Shown: positions 62,801-64,000 of the stretch, piece by piece
Position numbering within the stretch: the first letter of the stretch is position 1
Layout: every line of letters starts with the position of its first letter
Origin: Mesostigma viride
Lineage: Eukaryota; Streptophyta; Mesostigmatophyceae; Mesostigmatales; Mesostigmataceae
Direction of reading: 5' to 3'
Length of the DNA stretch: 64,000 bases
NCBI GenBank assembly: GCA_009746045.1
Contig: RPFO01000076.1
Coordinates: forward strand, 3,974,920-4,038,919
The notes under the pieces: model-generated
Databases searched by the model: none
What the model was told of the DNA's origin: nothing
Seen by the model: the letters and a program-made list of their open reading frames with translations, nothing else
Translations under genes and position numbers: made by a program

Positions 62801-64000
62801 TAGGGAACCCAGCAGTGAGAGGGAGCTTTGTGCCCGGGTGGTATAGCACTTGTGCTGTCTGCTCACAATATGGCCGGGATCCGTTTAACTGGAAAACTTA
62901 AGGCATGGTTCAGCCCTGGCGTGCGGGCGGAGGGGTTGGAGTGGACTCTAGGGCATGCCTATCGGTCTAGCGCGTGGACAGAGCATCTATTCTAGGGAAT
63001 GCTCCGATTGGTGCGCGCTCGATTGGTGCGCGCTCCATTGGTGAGCTCTACTAAGGCTCCACATATTGCCTGGCTTGCGTCTTGTGGGATTAGCCATGGT
63101 AGCCCTACGTCTTCTTTGGCCCAGTCTTCCAAGTAACAGGCTTGGCACTTGTGCAAGATCAGGCTATGGCGCTCAAGTGCCTGGTCTGTAGGCCCCACCC
63201 AGCCATGAGCTGGTCGGTCAATGTCCGGAAGTGGAACCCACTCCCTGCTATCAATTCGCTGATATGAAGGTATAGGTCCCTGTGCTCAGATCACCATTAT
63301 AAAGATGTAGGTCCCTGTGACATGACGAAGGTATGTCGTCCTGCAAGGTTGCTGGCACGTCTAGATAAACGCTCCAAACTGTGTGCGTGGGGGATGAAGT
63401 GTGCGGTGCATGCGGTGGGTATTCAGTGTGCCGGCAAGGCCCGGCGCACTTGGCATCCGCATCAGGCATTAGCCATTGTGCCGTTAGCGGCACCATCAAC
63501 CTGTTGTTCACGCTATTTTATGTACTGTGCACGCTCGTCCTATCAAGTACTATGCACGCTCACCCTATCAAGTACTATGCCCGCATGCGCCCCGCCCCGC
63601 CACATCATGCCTGATGAGTGTGCACAGCTCATCTACCAGCAGAACCAATCGGAGAGCGCCAACGACGACATGGCGATCATCCAACGCAACCGGCAGGATG
63701 TGCGGGACAGCGCGCAGGATGACAACGACGACGGCTACGGCGACGCATCTGCGTACCAGACCATGGTACGCGCGCACGCGCAGGGGTCATGGGTTGTTAT
63801 GACAACTGCGCAGGTACCGCTGGGGTCATGGGGTGTCAAGGAGCGCGCACCGCTGAGGTCATGGGTGGGCAAGGAGCGCTAGGGTCATGGGTGGGCAACA
63901 AGAGCACGCACCGCTGGGTCGGGTACCCACTCCCTGGGGGGCCGCCCTCCCGCCCTCGCTTCCCCCCTTCCCTGTCCCCTTCCCTGTCCTCAGTGGCTCG
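56696..64000 (+). CDS. Ankyrin-repeat protein gene, multi-exon, incomplete at the right edge
   Basis: The visible exons are 56,696-56,848, 58,987-59,058, 59,643-59,719, 61,061-61,175, 61,559-61,766, 62,355-62,539, 63,628-63,765 and 63,994 onward. All have GT donors and AG acceptors, and the phases fit (77+115, then 208+185, are each multiples of three). Repeat motifs: [72 protein letters not shown]. Ankyrin repeats bind other proteins; the partner is unknown. One or more short exons may be missed in the 2.1-kb first intron. It is the only gene here that looks like an undisturbed host gene. Confidence 0.75.
57460..57755. repeat. 13-bp minisatellite in ankyrin intron 1
   Basis: About 22 units of CCCACCTGCCCAA, with variants CTTGCCTAA and CGGCCTGCCCAA that recur as a block (near 57,510 and 57,590), so blocks of units were duplicated together. 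Open frames through it on both strands are by-products. Confidence 0.9.
58987..59058 (+). CDS. Ankyrin gene exon 2
   Basis: 24 codons, phase 0 at both ends, between CCAG and GTACGC. It encodes [19 protein letters not shown] plus YFGAQ, a clear ankyrin helix pair. Its 3' half is repeated downstream at 59,145-59,175 and 59,178-59,216. Confidence 0.7.
59643..59719 (+). CDS. Ankyrin gene exon 3
   Basis: 77 nt between GACAG and GTTTGT. It encodes [20 protein letters not shown], with the Arg codon split across the next junction (AG/G). Confidence 0.7.
60447..60795. repeat. 24-bp minisatellite in ankyrin intron 3
   Basis: About 14 units of GGCGAGGGGGTAGGGAGAGC plus CGTA or CATA. The unit length is a multiple of three, so frames stay open on both strands (Gly-Glu-Gly-Val repeats). 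It lies between exons 3 and 4 and is taken as intronic. Confidence 0.9.
61061..61175 (+). CDS. Ankyrin gene exon 4
   Basis: 115 nt between CCCCAG and GTGAGC. It completes the split Arg and encodes a proline-rich linker ([14 protein letters not shown]) between repeats. Ends in phase 0. Confidence 0.7.
61559..61766 (+). CDS. Ankyrin gene exon 5
   Basis: 208 nt between CGCCAG and GTGAGG. It encodes CVIVDAWGG and the best repeat, [20 protein letters not shown], ending [10 protein letters not shown]. The final G joins GC of exon 6 to make a Gly codon. Confidence 0.78.
62355..62539 (+). CDS. Ankyrin gene exon 6
   Basis: 185 nt between CCCAG and GTGGGG. It encodes [20 protein letters not shown] and [17 protein letters not shown], two consecutive repeats. 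Ends in phase 0. A G-rich run follows in the intron. Confidence 0.78.
63628..63765 (+). CDS. Ankyrin gene exon 7
   Basis: 138 nt between GCACAG and GTACGC, phase 0. It encodes a polar, acidic Gln/Asn/Asp-rich segment (LIYQQNQSE ... DDNDDGYGD) outside the repeats. A further exon starts at 63,994 after CTCAG and runs out of the window. Confidence 0.6.

Noticed and set aside
1-64000. CRISPR array or bacterial operon
   Set aside because: No direct repeats with regular unique spacers exist. Introns, LTRs and LINE features show a eukaryotic nuclear sequence.

Overview
This window is nuclear DNA of a eukaryote, most likely an alga, with the green lineage as the best guess. The evidence is GT-AG introns whose phases agree, LTR and non-LTR retrotransposons, TTAA-targeting DNA transposons and an HUH (Replitron-like) transposon. 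No taxonomic marker is present, so the species is open. Coding stretches are GC-rich and spacers are mixed to AT-rich. I see no rRNA or intact tRNA gene, no CRISPR array and no bacterial-type operon.

Nearly everything from 1 to 54,110 is transposable-element DNA, much of it nested. (1) 1-22,559 holds plus-strand copies of one divergent Ty1/copia-like LTR family, called family I here: copy A (RNase H end), copy B (degraded, carrying a DNA-transposon insertion and a hyper-palindromic insertion), an isolated LTR, and copy C (12,724-22,559; 643-bp LTRs, 5-bp TSD AGATG). Family I is unusual in several ways. Its LTRs end in AGTTAG/CTAACT. It has an extra ORF before gag. A UGA-CUAG stop separates gag and pol. 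Its domain order is INT-PR-RT-RH, and its RT motif is HGDD. (2) 23,000-23,633 is a short minus-strand relative of the HUH element found further right. (3) From 25,280 to about 46,411 lies one host-like gene, a probable 2OG-Fe(II) oxygenase, split by two nested stacks. Stack one sits at its start codon: a minus-strand LTR element (25,283-35,591, TSD TCATG) was hit by an 8.15-kb insertion (27,149-35,298), which was hit in turn by a young Copia (27,351-33,728, TSD AAAAG). Stack two is a piggyBac-like element in a TTAA (36,031-45,853). It was hit by a non-coding LTR element (36,385-44,860, TSD GGTGG), whose 5' LTR was hit by a TIR element (36,507-40,910), which was hit by a LINE fragment (14-bp TSD) and carries about 780 bp of CT and CCCA microsatellite. 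(4) 46,966-51,600 is a candidate Replitron: a Rep-type HUH endonuclease gene with a zinc finger, one intron, an HVH motif and a YxxK motif that a piggyBac-like element has split exactly. (5) 52,151-54,097 is an ORF1-only LINE derivative with a 13-bp TSD and an AATTC tail.

From 56,696 to the right edge runs a multi-exon ankyrin-repeat gene, probably a real host gene. Seven visible exons and the start of an eighth fit in phase. Its introns carry two minisatellites.

Several reading-frame breaks fall at homopolymers (G8 at 28,305; GGGG near 16,890; T7 at 46,367). Some may therefore be consensus errors rather than true mutations. Boundaries supported by target-site duplications are firm. Function calls rest on motifs read by eye.
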